DNA from: a virus
Direction: 5' to 3' (one strand)
Length of the DNA stretch: 64,000 nt
Virus record (IMG/VR): IMGVR_UViG_3300019880_000001
Location: 19,914-83,913 of that record
Of this stretch, positions 42,661-50,927 are shown in pieces. A model generated the notes under the pieces. It was not told the DNA's origin. It worked only from the letters and a program-made list of their open reading frames with translations, and did not search any database. The first letter of the stretch is position 1. Each line of letters starts with the position of its first letter. The position numbers and the translations under genes are program-made.

Positions 42661-45287
42661 CCGAAATCGCTCCAGCGTTGGCCGATCTTGAGATCGATTG
42701 GCATGACGAACTTTCTCGCGCCGTCTTCGACACGCAACGAAGAACCGTACCCGTTCGCCGGAATGATCACCGGCTCCTCCCACGTCGTCTTGACGAGCGC
42801 GCTGACGTGTTCGACGTGACGCTCAGGTACCTCCAGGATCGCAGCGTCGTGAATCTGCGCAACAACGCAGGCGCCCCGGGGCAGTTGACTGGAAATGGAC
42901 GGGAGGCGTACGTTCATCAACGAGGCGATACCGCCCTGGATCGGTCGGTTCGCTACGTCGCTGATCCCGGCGTGCCACCCGAGCCACGAGATGCGCCCCG
43001 ACAGTGCGCACCGCATGTGCCCGACCTTGTCGACGATGCGCTTGTTCATCTCCACGTGCCTGAAGTAGACCGAGAACGTCTGCCTGAGCATGTCATGCAC
43101 GTACACGACGTCGCGCATCTCGACGGGAAGGCCCTTGCTGCGAACGAACCCGAAGATGGTCGCGGGCTCGGCCCAGTAGATGGCTCCGAAGATGCTGTTC
43201 TTCTCGACGTCCCGGAACGGCTTTCCGGCACCTTTGGGATCTTGTCGGATTAGCTCCGCCTCGCTGGGGAAGAGCTTCATCGCCGTTGTCGTGTGCACGT
43301 CACCGGACTCGCACGCCTCGATGAAGTTCGGGTCGCCGGAGAGGTAAGCCGCGAATCGGAGCTCTGCCTGAGAGAGATCGAAGTACACGAGCTTGCAGCC
43401 TGGCTTCGCGACGTAGAACTCGCGAACGCGCGTCTCGAGCACGATCGACTTGTCTTTCAAGTACTCAGCTCTAGGCGCCGATTGCAAACGACAGGAGTAA
43501 CGGCCGCTGCCTGCCCCGTAGCTTCGCCAGTTGACGTGCGTTCTCGCGACGGTCGGGTGCTTCTTCGAGGGCTTGTCGATGGTCTGCGTTTTCACGTAGA
43601 CGTAAGTGCCGTCGATCTTCGCAGCGCCGCGCCATTGCAACAGCAGGTCGGCGAAACGCCCCGCGCGCGTCGGGCTGCTCTTGAGCCGTTCGAGCGTGGT
43701 CTGACTCGTGGAGGGCAACCCCGACGAAGTCGGATCGGAAGCCGACATCGGCGCCCGGAGCGTCGTGAAGAGCGCTTTTCGGACCGCTGCGAGCTGCATC
43801 GGGTGAAAGTTCGGGCGCTTGAGTAGCGCGCGCATCTTCTCGAGAAGCACGACCTGCTTCTTCAAGATCTCTTCGTGCAACCAGGTACGCCGCTCGAGGT
43901 CGACGCCGATACCGTCGATGATCATGCCTCGGCAAAGACGCGCGTTCTCCTTGTCGACCGTGTAGACCGCAAGCTCGTCTGCGAGATCGCCCTTCATCCC
44001 CTTGCGTGTGCGCGCTTGAATTCGCGCGTCGGCAGCGTTGTACTTGCAAAGATCTTCGCCGCTCAACTTCTCGGGCGGGAGCCCCTTCTCGGTCGCGCCT
44101 CCGGTGCCTTGCTTGAACGTGACCTTCCACGGCCCGACATCGCAGAACAGGCTCGCCACGTGGGAGAGGCGTTGCGGCATATGGCTCGCGAACGTATGAT
44201 GTGCGATGAGCGTGTCCTCGAGCTTTTCTTCGATGGGCTCGAACGGCACGTCGTACCGATCGAGCACGATCTGGTCGAAGTTGTACCCGTTGTGCATCCC
44301 GACCGTACGCGCGCGCTTGAGAGCGGTGTTCAAGAGCGGAGCGAACGTCTTTCGCCACGGCCAGATGACGACCGTGTGATCACCGTCCGAGATACCGACG
44401 CAGAGGAGCCGATTGCGCAACGGATCGGCACCATCTTTCCCGCCCTCCGTGCTCGCACCGGTTTCGACGTCGACGTCGATGTCGGGCCCGAGCTTCTTGA
44501 GCTCCCGTCGAATGTCGTCACGCTTCGAGGCGACTACGTATGGGCCGTTGTCGAGCAGTTTCTTGTGCGTCAGCTTCCCGCGCACCCAACGGGCGATGCG
44601 ATCGAGGTCGATCTTCAAGACCGGCAGCCAGGTATCGCTCCGGAGCACGAACGCAGGATGTACGGTCGGCAGCACCGTCCTGCCGGCGAGCTTGCTTCGG
44701 CCCTCCGTGATCTGAGCTTTCAGCCAAAGCTCTTTCCACTTCGGCGCGCCGCGGGTCTTCGCCTTTTTCGCTTTGCTCCAGGCAGGCCCCGGGTCGAGCT
44801 CTCGAGCGGTCCAAACGAACCCCCTCGAGTTCATGATCGAGCGCACGCCGAGCACGCTCAGGGTGCTCGACCTGCCGAACGTGACGATGGGGACCTTGGA
44901 ATCGAACTCGGCGAGCTCACGGAGCAGACGAGGCGCGCAGCAAACGCTCGCCTCGTCGTTCTCGCGATCGATGTTCGATCGGCAGAGCGCACTGTTCGTG
45001 AGGTGCGCCGAGAGAATGTCGAGATCGACCTCACGGCAGAGCCCTTTGAGGAAAACGCCGGTCTGCCCGATGAACGGCGTTCCGAAGATCTCTTCTTTGC
45101 GCCCCGGAGCCTCGCCGACGAACACGACCTTCGTCGAGCGCGGCGATGCTTTCGGCGGGACGACAGTGTTGCCCTTCAACGGGCAAAGATCGCAGCGAGC
45201 GCCGGCTTTCACCGGATCGTACTCTTGCACGACGGGGAGAGCCTTCGCTGTCACGTTGTGCGCGCCGCTCTCGAAGTCATGGGGCAC
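42657..45287 (-). CDS. Uracil-DNA glycosylase / 3'-5' exonuclease / family A DNA polymerase fusion
   Basis: 876 residues; start is GTG 45287, inside the upstream gene's end. Residues 1-240 resemble a family 4 UDG: CDLC, VVFVGEAPGRKEE, PFIGQTGVFLKG, C-x14-C (iron-sulfur ligands) and TVHPAFVLR. Residues about 265-440 are a DEDD exonuclease (DVDVETG, MHNGYNFDQ, YNAADARI). The rest is a family A polymerase: motif A YFDLSQAELRF (635-645), motif B R-DVE-K-NSIFGAIYW (692-705, with Trp where Gly is usual) and motif C QIHDA (811-815, Ala for Glu). Replicative polymerase with built-in uracil recognition or a bound former UDG. Confidence 0.85.
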   Translation of the reverse strand: MPHDFESGAHNVTAKALPVVQEYDPVKAGARCDLCPLKGNTVVPPKASPRSTKVVFVGEAPGRKEEIFGTPFIGQTGVFLKGLCREVDLDILSAHLTNSALCRSNIDRENDEASVCCAPRLLRELAEFDSKVPIVTFGRSSTLSVLGVRSIMNSRGFVWTARELDPGPAWSKAKKAKTRGAPKWKELWLKAQITEGRSKLAGRTVLPTVHPAFVLRSDTWLPVLKIDLDRIARWVRGKLTHKKLLDNGPYVVASKRDDIRRELKKLGPDIDVDVETGASTEGGKDGADPLRNRLLCVGISDGDHTVVIWPWRKTFAPLLNTALKRARTVGMHNGYNFDQIVLDRYDVPFEPIEEKLEDTLIAHHTFASHMPQRLSHVASLFCDVGPWKVTFKQGTGGATEKGLPPEKLSGEDLCKYNAADARIQARTRKGMKGDLADELAVYTVDKENARLCRGMIIDGIGVDLERRTWLHEEILKKQVVLLEKMRALLKRPNFHPMQLAAVRKALFTTLRAPMSASDPTSSGLPSTSQTTLERLKSSPTRAGRFADLLLQWRGAAKIDGTYVYVKTQTIDKPSKKHPTVARTHVNWRSYGAGSGRYSCRLQSAPRAEYLKDKSIVLETRVREFYVAKPGCKLVYFDLSQAELRFAAYLSGDPNFIEACESGDVHTTTAMKLFPSEAELIRQDPKGAGKPFRDVEKNSIFGAIYWAEPATIFGFVRSKGLPVEMRDVVYVHDMLRQTFSVYFRHVEMNKRIVDKVGHMRCALSGRISWLGWHAGISDVANRPIQGGIASLMNVRLPSISSQLPRGACVVAQIHDAAILEVPERHVEHVSALVKTTWEEPVIIPANGYGSSLRVEDGARKFVMPIDLKIGQRWSDFG

Positions 45288-45441
45288 ACAAGCGGCAGAC
45301 CCACCGCCCTTCGATCTTCACCCACCCGACTGCTCTGCGGTGATTGGGTGGGTGCGCGAAACGCCTGAGCTTCTTGCACATCGGACATCTCTTTCGAAGT
45401 CCGTGCGTTCCGCGTTTGGGCCGAAGATTCTCTTCTGTCAC
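45277..45441 (-). CDS. Small zinc-ribbon protein, 54 aa
   Basis: 54 residues, GTG start with GTGA overlap. CPMCKKLRRF...VGWVKIEGRWVCRLC is a complete two-CxxC zinc ribbon. Lies between exonuclease and polymerase genes, so likely a replication accessory or DNA/RNA-binding protein. Confidence 0.65.
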   Translation of the reverse strand: MTEENLRPKRGTHGLRKRCPMCKKLRRFAHPPNHRRAVGWVKIEGRWVCRLCAP

Positions 45442-46097
45442 GGTGCGCCCGGCGCCTGACTCGACCGCCACGTGTTGAAGTTCGCCCACTGCTCCGCTTC
45501 GGCGCAACGCTGCCACGTGAGCGCGTATCCCAGATTCGCGTCGACGACGGCCGGCACCTCCGAGAACACGTGGTAGAGGAGCTTCCCCGTAGCCTCAGCG
45601 TCGACCTCCGCGTCGTGCGCGCCGCCCTTGAGCTTGATCCCACGCCGCTTGCACGCAGATTCGAGCGTGTGCCGCTGTTTGCCTTTCACGTACCGATCGA
45701 CCTGGCGCACTGCCACCAGCGGGTCGAGCCAGGGCCACGTCCAATCCTCGAACGCGCACGCCGGCACGAACCTCTGATCGAAGTGCGCGTTGTACGCCGC
45801 CGGCTGCGCCCCCAAGAGTAGCTTCTGCACCTCCTTGGACTTGACGACGACGTCGATAGCAGCCGCCTTCGCAACCATCTTGTCGGTAATCCCATGCACC
45901 GCCGTCGCCTCCGCCGGGATCTTGCGGTCGGGCCCCGGGTTCACGAGCGCCGAGAATTTACCGACAACTTTTCGCGCCTCGAAGCGTACGAACGCGACCT
46001 GCACGATCGCGTCGACGCCAGGAACAACCCCGGTCGTCTCCACATCGATGACAGTGATCGGAACTTCGCCCCACGGGCGGTTGAAGAGCGCGATCAT
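45438..46097 (-). CDS. DnaQ-like DEDDh 3'-5' exonuclease
   Basis: 219 residues from ATG 46097 (a TTG at 46103 overlapping the upstream stop is possible). Exo I VIDVETTG, Exo II YNAHFDQRF, Exo III AHDAEVDAEAT with the catalytic His. Classical DnaQ fold; degrades DNA 3'-5' for proofreading or processing. C-terminal 40 residues are an extension with several Trp. Second exonuclease besides the domain in the polymerase. Confidence 0.8.
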   Translation of the reverse strand: MIALFNRPWGEVPITVIDVETTGVVPGVDAIVQVAFVRFEARKVVGKFSALVNPGPDRKIPAEATAVHGITDKMVAKAAAIDVVVKSKEVQKLLLGAQPAAYNAHFDQRFVPACAFEDWTWPWLDPLVAVRQVDRYVKGKQRHTLESACKRRGIKLKGGAHDAEVDAEATGKLLYHVFSEVPAVVDANLGYALTWQRCAEAEQWANFNTWRSSQAPGAP

Positions 46098-46099
46098 TC

Positions 46100-46540
46100 T
46101 CAAGTGTTCCCGAGCGATGAGCTCGAGGTCATTTCGAGCTCTTGGATCGCGTTGTCGAGCGCGTCGAACATGCCGTCGAAGTTTCCGTCAAGGAGATAGA
46201 CCAGGAACTCGCCGAGCAACGAGTCTTCGTTTTCGCTTCGGATGACGCGCTTGGCGAGCGCACGCCACACGACGGCGGTCTTCGATTCCGGTTCGTCGTC
46301 GAGATCGTACAGATCGATTCGGTCTTCCTCGCGCTTGGTGTACCACCGCGCCGACTTGAGATCGCGGAGCGGCGTCTCGGTCGCTTTAAGGCCACAGCGC
46401 CAGACATACTTCACAGCGTTTCCGAAGTTCGTCGGTAGGTGCTCGATGAGCTCGATTGTCTCTATGCCGCTGGGCGACTGGTTGTAGTGGCGAGGATGTT
46501 CGACTCTCTCGTTCGGGTCTGCGCTCTGCGTTGTTGCCAT
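46100..46540 (-). CDS. DUF3310 protein (SaV-like, nucleotide-kinase-like)
   Basis: 146 residues. HPRHYNQSPSGIETIELIEH and NFGNAVKYVWRCGLK then LRDLKSARWYTKRE match DUF3310, a small phage family of unclear function, sometimes called SaV-like. C-terminal acidic extension of about 60 residues is unusual. In a nucleotide-metabolism neighbourhood. Confidence 0.75.
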   Translation of the reverse strand: MATTQSADPNERVEHPRHYNQSPSGIETIELIEHLPTNFGNAVKYVWRCGLKATETPLRDLKSARWYTKREEDRIDLYDLDDEPESKTAVVWRALAKRVIRSENEDSLLGEFLVYLLDGNFDGMFDALDNAIQELEMTSSSSLGNT

Positions 46541-46550
46541 CGTCGGGCTC

Positions 46551-46799
46551 CTACTCGGGATCTATTTGAGGGAGGTACGCTTTCAAAATCTCGGCTATTC
46601 GGCGTGCGAGATATTCCGTCGGGTTCGCCGGTACGCGCCCTCTCGGCAGGGTCTCTTCGTGGAGAATTCGCACGCGGTCTATGTCGATGCGTATCCTGTA
46701 CCCGGCATTGCAGCGAATGTTCGATACGCCTTCGGTTTTTGGGCTGATCTCTTCGAGCTCTCGGAACCCTTCGATCGACAAGTCGAGCCGGTGAGTCAC
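46551..46799 (-). CDS. Unknown protein, 82 aa
   Basis: 82 residues, GTGA overlap. Strand-rich start (HRLDLSIEGFRELEE), middle YRIRIDIDRVRILHEE and helical end (PTEYLARRIAEILKAYLP). No motif. Co-translated with MazG-like and deaminase genes. Confidence 0.6.
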   Translation of the reverse strand: MTHRLDLSIEGFRELEEISPKTEGVSNIRCNAGYRIRIDIDRVRILHEETLPRGRVPANPTEYLARRIAEILKAYLPQIDPE

Positions 46800-47152
46800 C
46801 TTGGCCTCCCCGACTGAGCGAACTTCTCTTGAGCCTCGATGGCGAGGTCGAGACACTCGAGCACGTCGAAACCCAAGTCGTCGACCCAGCGGATCGTCGA
46901 GAAGATGATGTTGCCGAACTCCTTCTTGAGTTCCTGTCGACGCTCTTTCCAAACAGCATCGACATGAGGCGCCGGCGCATCACGAGCCAGGCGTGCAATG
47001 TCGCCGACCCCGACCATCAACCGAATCACGATCTCTGGGAACGTGTGCCGCGTGTCGCCCCAGATCTGCCGCCCTTGAACGCGAAGGGCTGCGACGCCGG
47101 CGTGCACCGCCTCCCGTGTCCCCGCGTACATCCTCATGTCGACGCGCATCAT
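46796..47152 (-). CDS. MazG-like protein 1
   Basis: 118 residues, ATGA overlap. KKEFGNIIFSTIRWVDDLGF and DVLECLDLAIEAQEKF resemble the second half of the MazG/dUTPase-like helical domain (EExxD...ExxD), although the usual Asp is Asn here. If active it hydrolyses nucleoside triphosphates to monophosphates. Medium confidence since key acidic residues are incomplete. Confidence 0.5.
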   Translation of the reverse strand: MMRVDMRMYAGTREAVHAGVAALRVQGRQIWGDTRHTFPEIVIRLMVGVGDIARLARDAPAPHVDAVWKERRQELKKEFGNIIFSTIRWVDDLGFDVLECLDLAIEAQEKFAQSGRPR

Positions 47153-47613
47153 CGGTACTCCACCTTTCTCTCATGTCGAAGACGCTCGGCGATCTTCACC
47201 GCCTCTTCGATCGATCGGGCTATGACGCCAGCACCCGTGAGAAGCTCGACGCCGCTCGGGTCACGGTACGCCTCCCCGTAGGTCACGCAGGTGATCCCCA
47301 CGTTGATGATGCACTTCGCGCACATTCGGCACGGCGAGTGCGTGAGGTACATGTGCTTCTCTTTCGAGAAGTTGAAGTCGAGTTTGATGAGCGCGTTGAT
47401 CTCGGCGTGGATGAACCCGCTCTGTCCCGGCTCCGGAGACTCGTGCTCGTTCGGGCCGCCGGCGTAGTTCCCGTTGTAGCCGCCCGAGAGCATCTGCGTG
47501 TTGTCGGAAGAAACGACGATCGCGCCGACCTTGAGCCGGGGGTCGCAAGACCGAGCGGCGATCGTACGCGCGATGGCCATCCACGTTTCCGGCCAGGTCG
47601 GTCGATCATTCAT
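47149..47613 (-). CDS. dCMP deaminase
   Basis: 154 residues from ATG 47613, overlapping the upstream gene by eight bases. Zinc-deaminase signature GFIHAEINALIK (HAE) and SPCRMCAKCIINVGI (PCxxC) with DPRLKVGAIVVS substrate strand, as in phage dCMP deaminases. Converts dCMP to dUMP, the substrate of the ThyX in the same operon. Other deoxycytidylate-like substrates cannot be excluded. Confidence 0.85.
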   Translation of the reverse strand: MNDRPTWPETWMAIARTIAARSCDPRLKVGAIVVSSDNTQMLSGGYNGNYAGGPNEHESPEPGQSGFIHAEINALIKLDFNFSKEKHMYLTHSPCRMCAKCIINVGITCVTYGEAYRDPSGVELLTGAGVIARSIEEAVKIAERLRHERKVEYR

Positions 47614-47791
47614 CGTTTCCACTCCCGTCGTCAAACCCCTCGCACCTGCCGCAAGCACACCCGCCTTCGGTGTGCTTGCGTCGCTCGCACAAGCATCGTT
47701 CGCAGACGTCGCCGCCCGAAGGCGCAGCTCGCTCGTCTATTTCGACGAGATCGTCGTCTTCGAGCAGCGATCGTCTACGACGCGGGCTCAT
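47606..47791 (-). CDS. Small Cys-rich protein, 61 aa
   Basis: 61 residues, ATGA overlap. CERCLCERRKHTEGGCACGRC gives a compact zinc site; N-terminus basic then acidic. Such small phage zinc proteins are usually nucleic-acid or host-protein binders. Confidence 0.6.
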   Translation of the reverse strand: MSPRRRRSLLEDDDLVEIDERAAPSGGDVCERCLCERRKHTEGGCACGRCEGFDDGSGNDE

Positions 47792-48426
47792 CGCTTCGAC
47801 TTGCCGTTGCCGCCGTTGCTGTTCTTGTTCGAGGAGGTCTTCTTCTTGGCGCCACGAGCCGGTTCACGCGCCGGAGCTCTCTCGTCGCGATCCTCGTCCT
47901 CGTCCTCGTCGTCGTCGTCGCCGGCAGCGCTGAGGGTTCTGTTCGGATCCCGAAACATGAGCTCGGAGACGACCTCTCCGGTGTCCTTGCGGGCCTGAAG
48001 TTTGGTCCACGCCTTAAACTTCTTGCCCTCGAGCGCACGGATGAGCGGCTCGAGATCGGTCTCGGGGTCTTCGATCACCTTGGGGATGAGATCCAGATCG
48101 ACGTCGGCGGCCTCGCAAACCTCGCGGATGCGAAGCTTGGCCATACGCTCGCCGCGCGGGGTCTTGGCGCCGAACACCAGGAACGTACTGAGCTCGGTGC
48201 CGAGCGCTTTCTGGAACTGCTCGTCGTCCTCGTCCGTCTTGTCGAGGCGGATCGGAACGATGATCATCGGGAAGTGCTCCTCTCTGGTCGGCTGCACTTT
48301 GCACTTCCCGCGGGGGATCGACACATCCCACTCGCCCGCCGGCGCGTCGGGTGCGATCTCGTTCACGTCGAACTGGACGCGCTTGTATTCCAGTTTCTTG
48401 CCCTGATTCGTGTCTGTTCTGGCCAT
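47788..48426 (-). CDS. Probable single-stranded-DNA-binding protein
   Basis: 212 residues. Strand-rich 150-residue domain (WDVSIPRGKCKVQPT, FPMIIVPIRLDKTD, STFLVFG) resembling phage DUF669/OB-type SSBs, then an acidic stretch (DDDDEDEDEDRDE) and a Lys/Asn-rich end. An acidic tail is typical of SSBs. It sits next to a Sak4-like recombinase ATPase, the common phage SSB/Sak4 pairing. Family not certain. Confidence 0.5.
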   Translation of the reverse strand: MARTDTNQGKKLEYKRVQFDVNEIAPDAPAGEWDVSIPRGKCKVQPTREEHFPMIIVPIRLDKTDEDDEQFQKALGTELSTFLVFGAKTPRGERMAKLRIREVCEAADVDLDLIPKVIEDPETDLEPLIRALEGKKFKAWTKLQARKDTGEVVSELMFRDPNRTLSAAGDDDDEDEDEDRDERAPAREPARGAKKKTSSNKNSNGGNGKSKR

Positions 48427-48439
48427 GCTGATTTACTTT

Positions 48440-49219
48440 CTACTTTCGTTGCTGGTTCGGACGTTTGGTTTCGATCTTCGGAGAAGAGCCAGACTTGCTG
48501 ACCTTCTCGAATTCTTCGTGCAGCACACCGACGTCGGCCTCGAGCTCGTGTGTCCCTGGGAGATCCAGGCAGCTCGGTCCGTAGACACCGATCGGATTGA
48601 TGAAAAAGCTCCGCTTCGCCTTGTCCTTCGTACTCGGAGCCATGAAGACGATGTTGGCGAAGTTGCCGGGGATCTCTTTGCGCGCGGCGCCTCCGAACAG
48701 CGGAGCGACCCCTTGCCCGGTCTTTTCGGTCTGACCGTCGATGAGCCCCGTGCCGGTTTCGATGTAGTGGCTGACGACGTAGAAGTGCGCCTTGAAGTCA
48801 AACCCGCGCACTAGAATGTTGATCAGACGTTTCCGGTACTCGCGCCAGAACCGGCGACCGTCTGCTTCGCCCTTGTTGTTGCGCGTCTGATCTTCGAGTG
48901 CGACCTCTAGCCAACTCCCGTAGAGATTGAAGTCGTCCACAACGACCCACTTGTACGTGCCGTCTCTGCACCCTCGACGCGCTTCTTTCATCGCGTCTTC
49001 CATCTGCGTTTCGTCGCGGATGATGTCGTACTTGAACTTTTTCGATCTACGAGATGCGTCCAGCAGCCCTGTCGCCTTGCCGCAATTGAGCACGTAGCCC
49101 ATTCCAAACGCTTGAGCTGCGCTCGCTACGATCGACGTGGACTTCCCGATGTGAGGGTCCCCCAGAAAGAGGACGCGATCGTACGGCTCGCGCTCCAGCG
49201 CGGACGCATCCTGCGGCAT
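48440..49219 (-). CDS. Sak4/RecA-like P-loop ATPase
   Basis: 259 residues. Walker A LFLGDPHIGKST (GxxxxGKST with Pro-His), Walker B KWVVVDDFNL, and a later AHFYVVSHY sensor strand, as in the single-domain AAA_24/Sak4 recombinases of phages. Would promote strand annealing or loading with the SSB-like neighbour. First gene after a terminator and a possible promoter. Confidence 0.7.
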   Translation of the reverse strand: MPQDASALEREPYDRVLFLGDPHIGKSTSIVASAAQAFGMGYVLNCGKATGLLDASRRSKKFKYDIIRDETQMEDAMKEARRGCRDGTYKWVVVDDFNLYGSWLEVALEDQTRNNKGEADGRRFWREYRKRLINILVRGFDFKAHFYVVSHYIETGTGLIDGQTEKTGQGVAPLFGGAARKEIPGNFANIVFMAPSTKDKAKRSFFINPIGVYGPSCLDLPGTHELEADVGVLHEEFEKVSKSGSSPKIETKRPNQQRK

Positions 49220-49289
49220 ATGTCAGACGCTTTCTCTTGCCCGCTGTCACCTTCGAGCGGTGACCCTTCGACGTTGGGCAGGGATCAGC

Positions 49290-49318
49290 TTTTACCGAAC
49301 TGAAAACGAAAGTGCAAC
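49290..49318 (-). promoter_or_regulatory. Possible promoter for the 49219 operon
   Basis: On the minus strand TTGCAC (49318-49313) and TAAAAG (49295-49290) are 17 bp apart, just downstream of the terminator hairpin. A 6-bp hairpin (GTCACC/GGTGAC, 49247-49265) lies between it and the ATG and might act in the leader. Confidence 0.35.
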
Positions 49319-49330
49319 CCCCAAAAGGGA

Positions 49331-49360
49331 ACGGCAGCCCCCGTCGAAAGAGGCTGCCGT
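49331..49360 (-). terminator. Terminator-like hairpin, minus strand
   Basis: ACGGCAGCC (49331-49339) and GGCTGCCGT (49352-49360) form a perfect 9-bp stem with a 12-nt loop. Reading the minus strand it is followed by TCCCTTTT, a weak T-tract. It separates the 49530 gene from the 49219 gene. On the plus strand no T-run follows. Confidence 0.6.
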
Positions 49361-49379
49361 CGGGAGCGATTCGGGAGGA

Positions 49380-49469
49380 TCAGCTCTGAGGGGAAAGATA
49401 AAGCTTTCGGTGCGTGTTGTCCAGCGTGGCACCGAGCACCAGACGACCGACCGTCCAGTGATCGTGCAT
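49380..49469 (-). CDS. Possible 29-aa leader peptide
   Basis: Short frame from ATG 49469 with GCGGAAG upstream, good third-position GC and the sequence MHDHWTVGRLVLGATLDNTH. It ends 20 bases before the terminator hairpin, so it could be a small gene or a leader peptide. Nothing else convincing is seen in 49220-49529. Confidence 0.25.
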   Translation of the reverse strand: MHDHWTVGRLVLGATLDNTHRKLYLSPQS

Positions 49470-49529
49470 CTTCCGCAGAGAACACGGCCTTCGCGCTTCA
49501 ACGCCTCAGAACAGAAGATCGATTTTGCC

Positions 49530-50027
49530 TCACCTGAGCGCGCCGGTTTTGCCCGGCTGGCTCTCGTCGTAGTCAGCGGGCGGCGCTTCGAGCGCCTCGC
49601 GCTTCTCGTGCTGCCGGCGCCGACACCGATCGATGACTTCCGAATTTTGAATACGTTTGAGCTCCGCCTCGAACTCCAAATCGGCGTCGACCTTGAGTGC
49701 TGCGGCCATCGCGTACAAGGTCACCATAGTGCCCGCGATCTCTTGTGCGGGTCTCCCGGCAGGGCGGCCCATCACGTAGTCGACGAGCCGGTGAAGCGTC
49801 GCGGTGTCGGCGCCACACGCTTGAGCCAGCTCGAGAGCTTCTTCGGCGGTACGTAGAGAACGCTCCAGCGTGTCGTCGGCTTCCTTGTCGGTAAATACTT
49901 CTTTCACCCACCTGGTGATGCGATCTTGTTTGGAAAGCGCCTCGAGCGCAGCCTCGAAAAGCGCTAAATCGCCGAAAAGACCAGTCACACGGTGCCGTAG
50001 ACGCTGTTTCAATATCTCGACGATCAC
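49530..50027 (-). CDS. MazG-like protein 2
   Basis: 165 residues, GTG start with GTGA overlap. ITRWVKEVFTDKEADDTLE then RTAEEALELAQACG and EIAGTMVTLYAMAAALKVD follow the phage MazG-like pattern (W..E, EExxEL, E..D.). Predicted NTP pyrophosphohydrolase. C-terminal 45 residues are charged and unlike the family. Key residue EELxEL is well kept, better than in the copy at 46796. Confidence 0.65.
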   Translation of the reverse strand: MIVEILKQRLRHRVTGLFGDLALFEAALEALSKQDRITRWVKEVFTDKEADDTLERSLRTAEEALELAQACGADTATLHRLVDYVMGRPAGRPAQEIAGTMVTLYAMAAALKVDADLEFEAELKRIQNSEVIDRCRRRQHEKREALEAPPADYDESQPGKTGALR

Positions 50028-50314
50028 GCGAGCCCCACTTTCTGTTTTCCGAAGATGAGATCGTAGCCTTCCCTGTACGCGGGGGTCGCGACCTGCGCTG
50101 GCCCGGATTTGTAGACGCTGGTGAGCGTGTGCCACCCGTCTTCGCACGCTTCGTCCACGTGCGCGACCTCCGAGCCGGGAGAGAGCGGGGCGCCGTCGCG
50201 CATCGGCATGATCGCCACTTGCCTGACCTCACCGTCCGGAGACCGGCGTGCGGCCACGTGAACGCCGGGGGCGATCTCGGGTCCGAACGCGATCTTGTCG
50301 TTTTCGTCTTTCAT
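50024..50314 (-). CDS. Unknown protein, 96 aa
   Basis: 96 residues. Strand-rich (APGVHVAARRSPDGEVRQVA) with PAYREGYDLIFGKQKV at the end. Small phage proteins with such an end are often of unknown function. Coupled to the MazG-like gene. Confidence 0.65.
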   Translation of the reverse strand: MKDENDKIAFGPEIAPGVHVAARRSPDGEVRQVAIMPMRDGAPLSPGSEVAHVDEACEDGWHTLTSVYKSGPAQVATPAYREGYDLIFGKQKVGLA

Positions 50315-50329
50315 TGAGTGCCTTCCGCG

Positions 50330-50497
50330 CTAACTCGAGCGCAGCTCACGAATCAGAGCTGCCAGCTCGTGCCAATAGATGTTCTGTGGAGGCCGCTCCT
50401 TGAAGATCATCGCGAGCCTCGGGTACTTCGACCAAACGATCGTTTCCTTCAAGTGCCGCGCCGCTTCCGTCTTCGCCGCCTCCTCCGCGTCCTTCAT
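50330..50497 (-). CDS. Small protein overlapping the 50927 gene, 55 aa
   Basis: 55 residues from ATG 50497 with GGAGG just upstream. Helical, looks truly coding (HLKETIVWSKYPRLAMIFKE). It shares about 150 bases with the end of the 193-aa gene in another frame. Either overlapping genes or one gene split by a 1-nt shift; see findings. Confidence 0.5.
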   Translation of the reverse strand: MKDAEEAAKTEAARHLKETIVWSKYPRLAMIFKERPPQNIYWHELAALIRELRSS

Positions 50498-50927
50498 GCG
50501 CCTCCGGATTGTAGATTGCAAAGCGCCGTCGCTGCTGACGGTACGTCAGCGAACGGAAGCGCTCGTTGTCGCCGCGACACGCATCGTCGAGCGTGTCGAT
50601 ATTGTCGAGGAGCGCCCACAGCCCATCGCGTTGCTTGCGTAGCTCGTCGATCGTCTTCGTTGAATTCGCTTTCAGCGAAGGAGGCACCAACATCGAACGA
50701 CGCTTCAAGCAGTCGGAGATGTCGTCAGCCATCACTTCTATGCCGGCGTTGAAACCGTCTCGATAAGCCGCCTGAGTGGCTGCAATCCAAGAATCGGTCA
50801 GCCCCCTTCTCTTCAACTCGAACTCTTCGGTGATGCGAACGAACTCGCTCTTCATCGAAAGGCGTTCGGCCTCGAGCGCGCGGGCGACGGCGGCGTCGCG
50901 TTCTTCTTTCAGGTCTCGGTACCTCAT
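50346..50927 (-). CDS. Coiled-coil phage-type protein, C-terminal third doubtful
   Basis: 193 residues. Coiled-coil N-terminus (ALEAERLSMKSEFVRITEEF), then LLDNIDTLDDACRGDNERFR and YRQQRRRF, a style common in small phage accessory proteins. From about residue 145 the sequence becomes Gly/Glu-rich and looks like an out-of-frame reading, while the alternative frame (50330-50497) looks coding. The real C-terminus is therefore uncertain. Confidence 0.6.
   Translation of the reverse strand: MRYRDLKEERDAAVARALEAERLSMKSEFVRITEEFELKRRGLTDSWIAATQAAYRDGFNAGIEVMADDISDCLKRRSMLVPPSLKANSTKTIDELRKQRDGLWALLDNIDTLDDACRGDNERFRSLTYRQQRRRFAIYNPEAHEGRGGGGEDGSGAALEGNDRLVEVPEARDDLQGAASTEHLLARAGSSDS

Noticed and set aside
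43875-45368. A 497-codon plus-strand open frame opposite the polymerase gene.
   Set aside because: It is antisense to a clear UDG-polymerase fusion and has shadow composition with no motifs.
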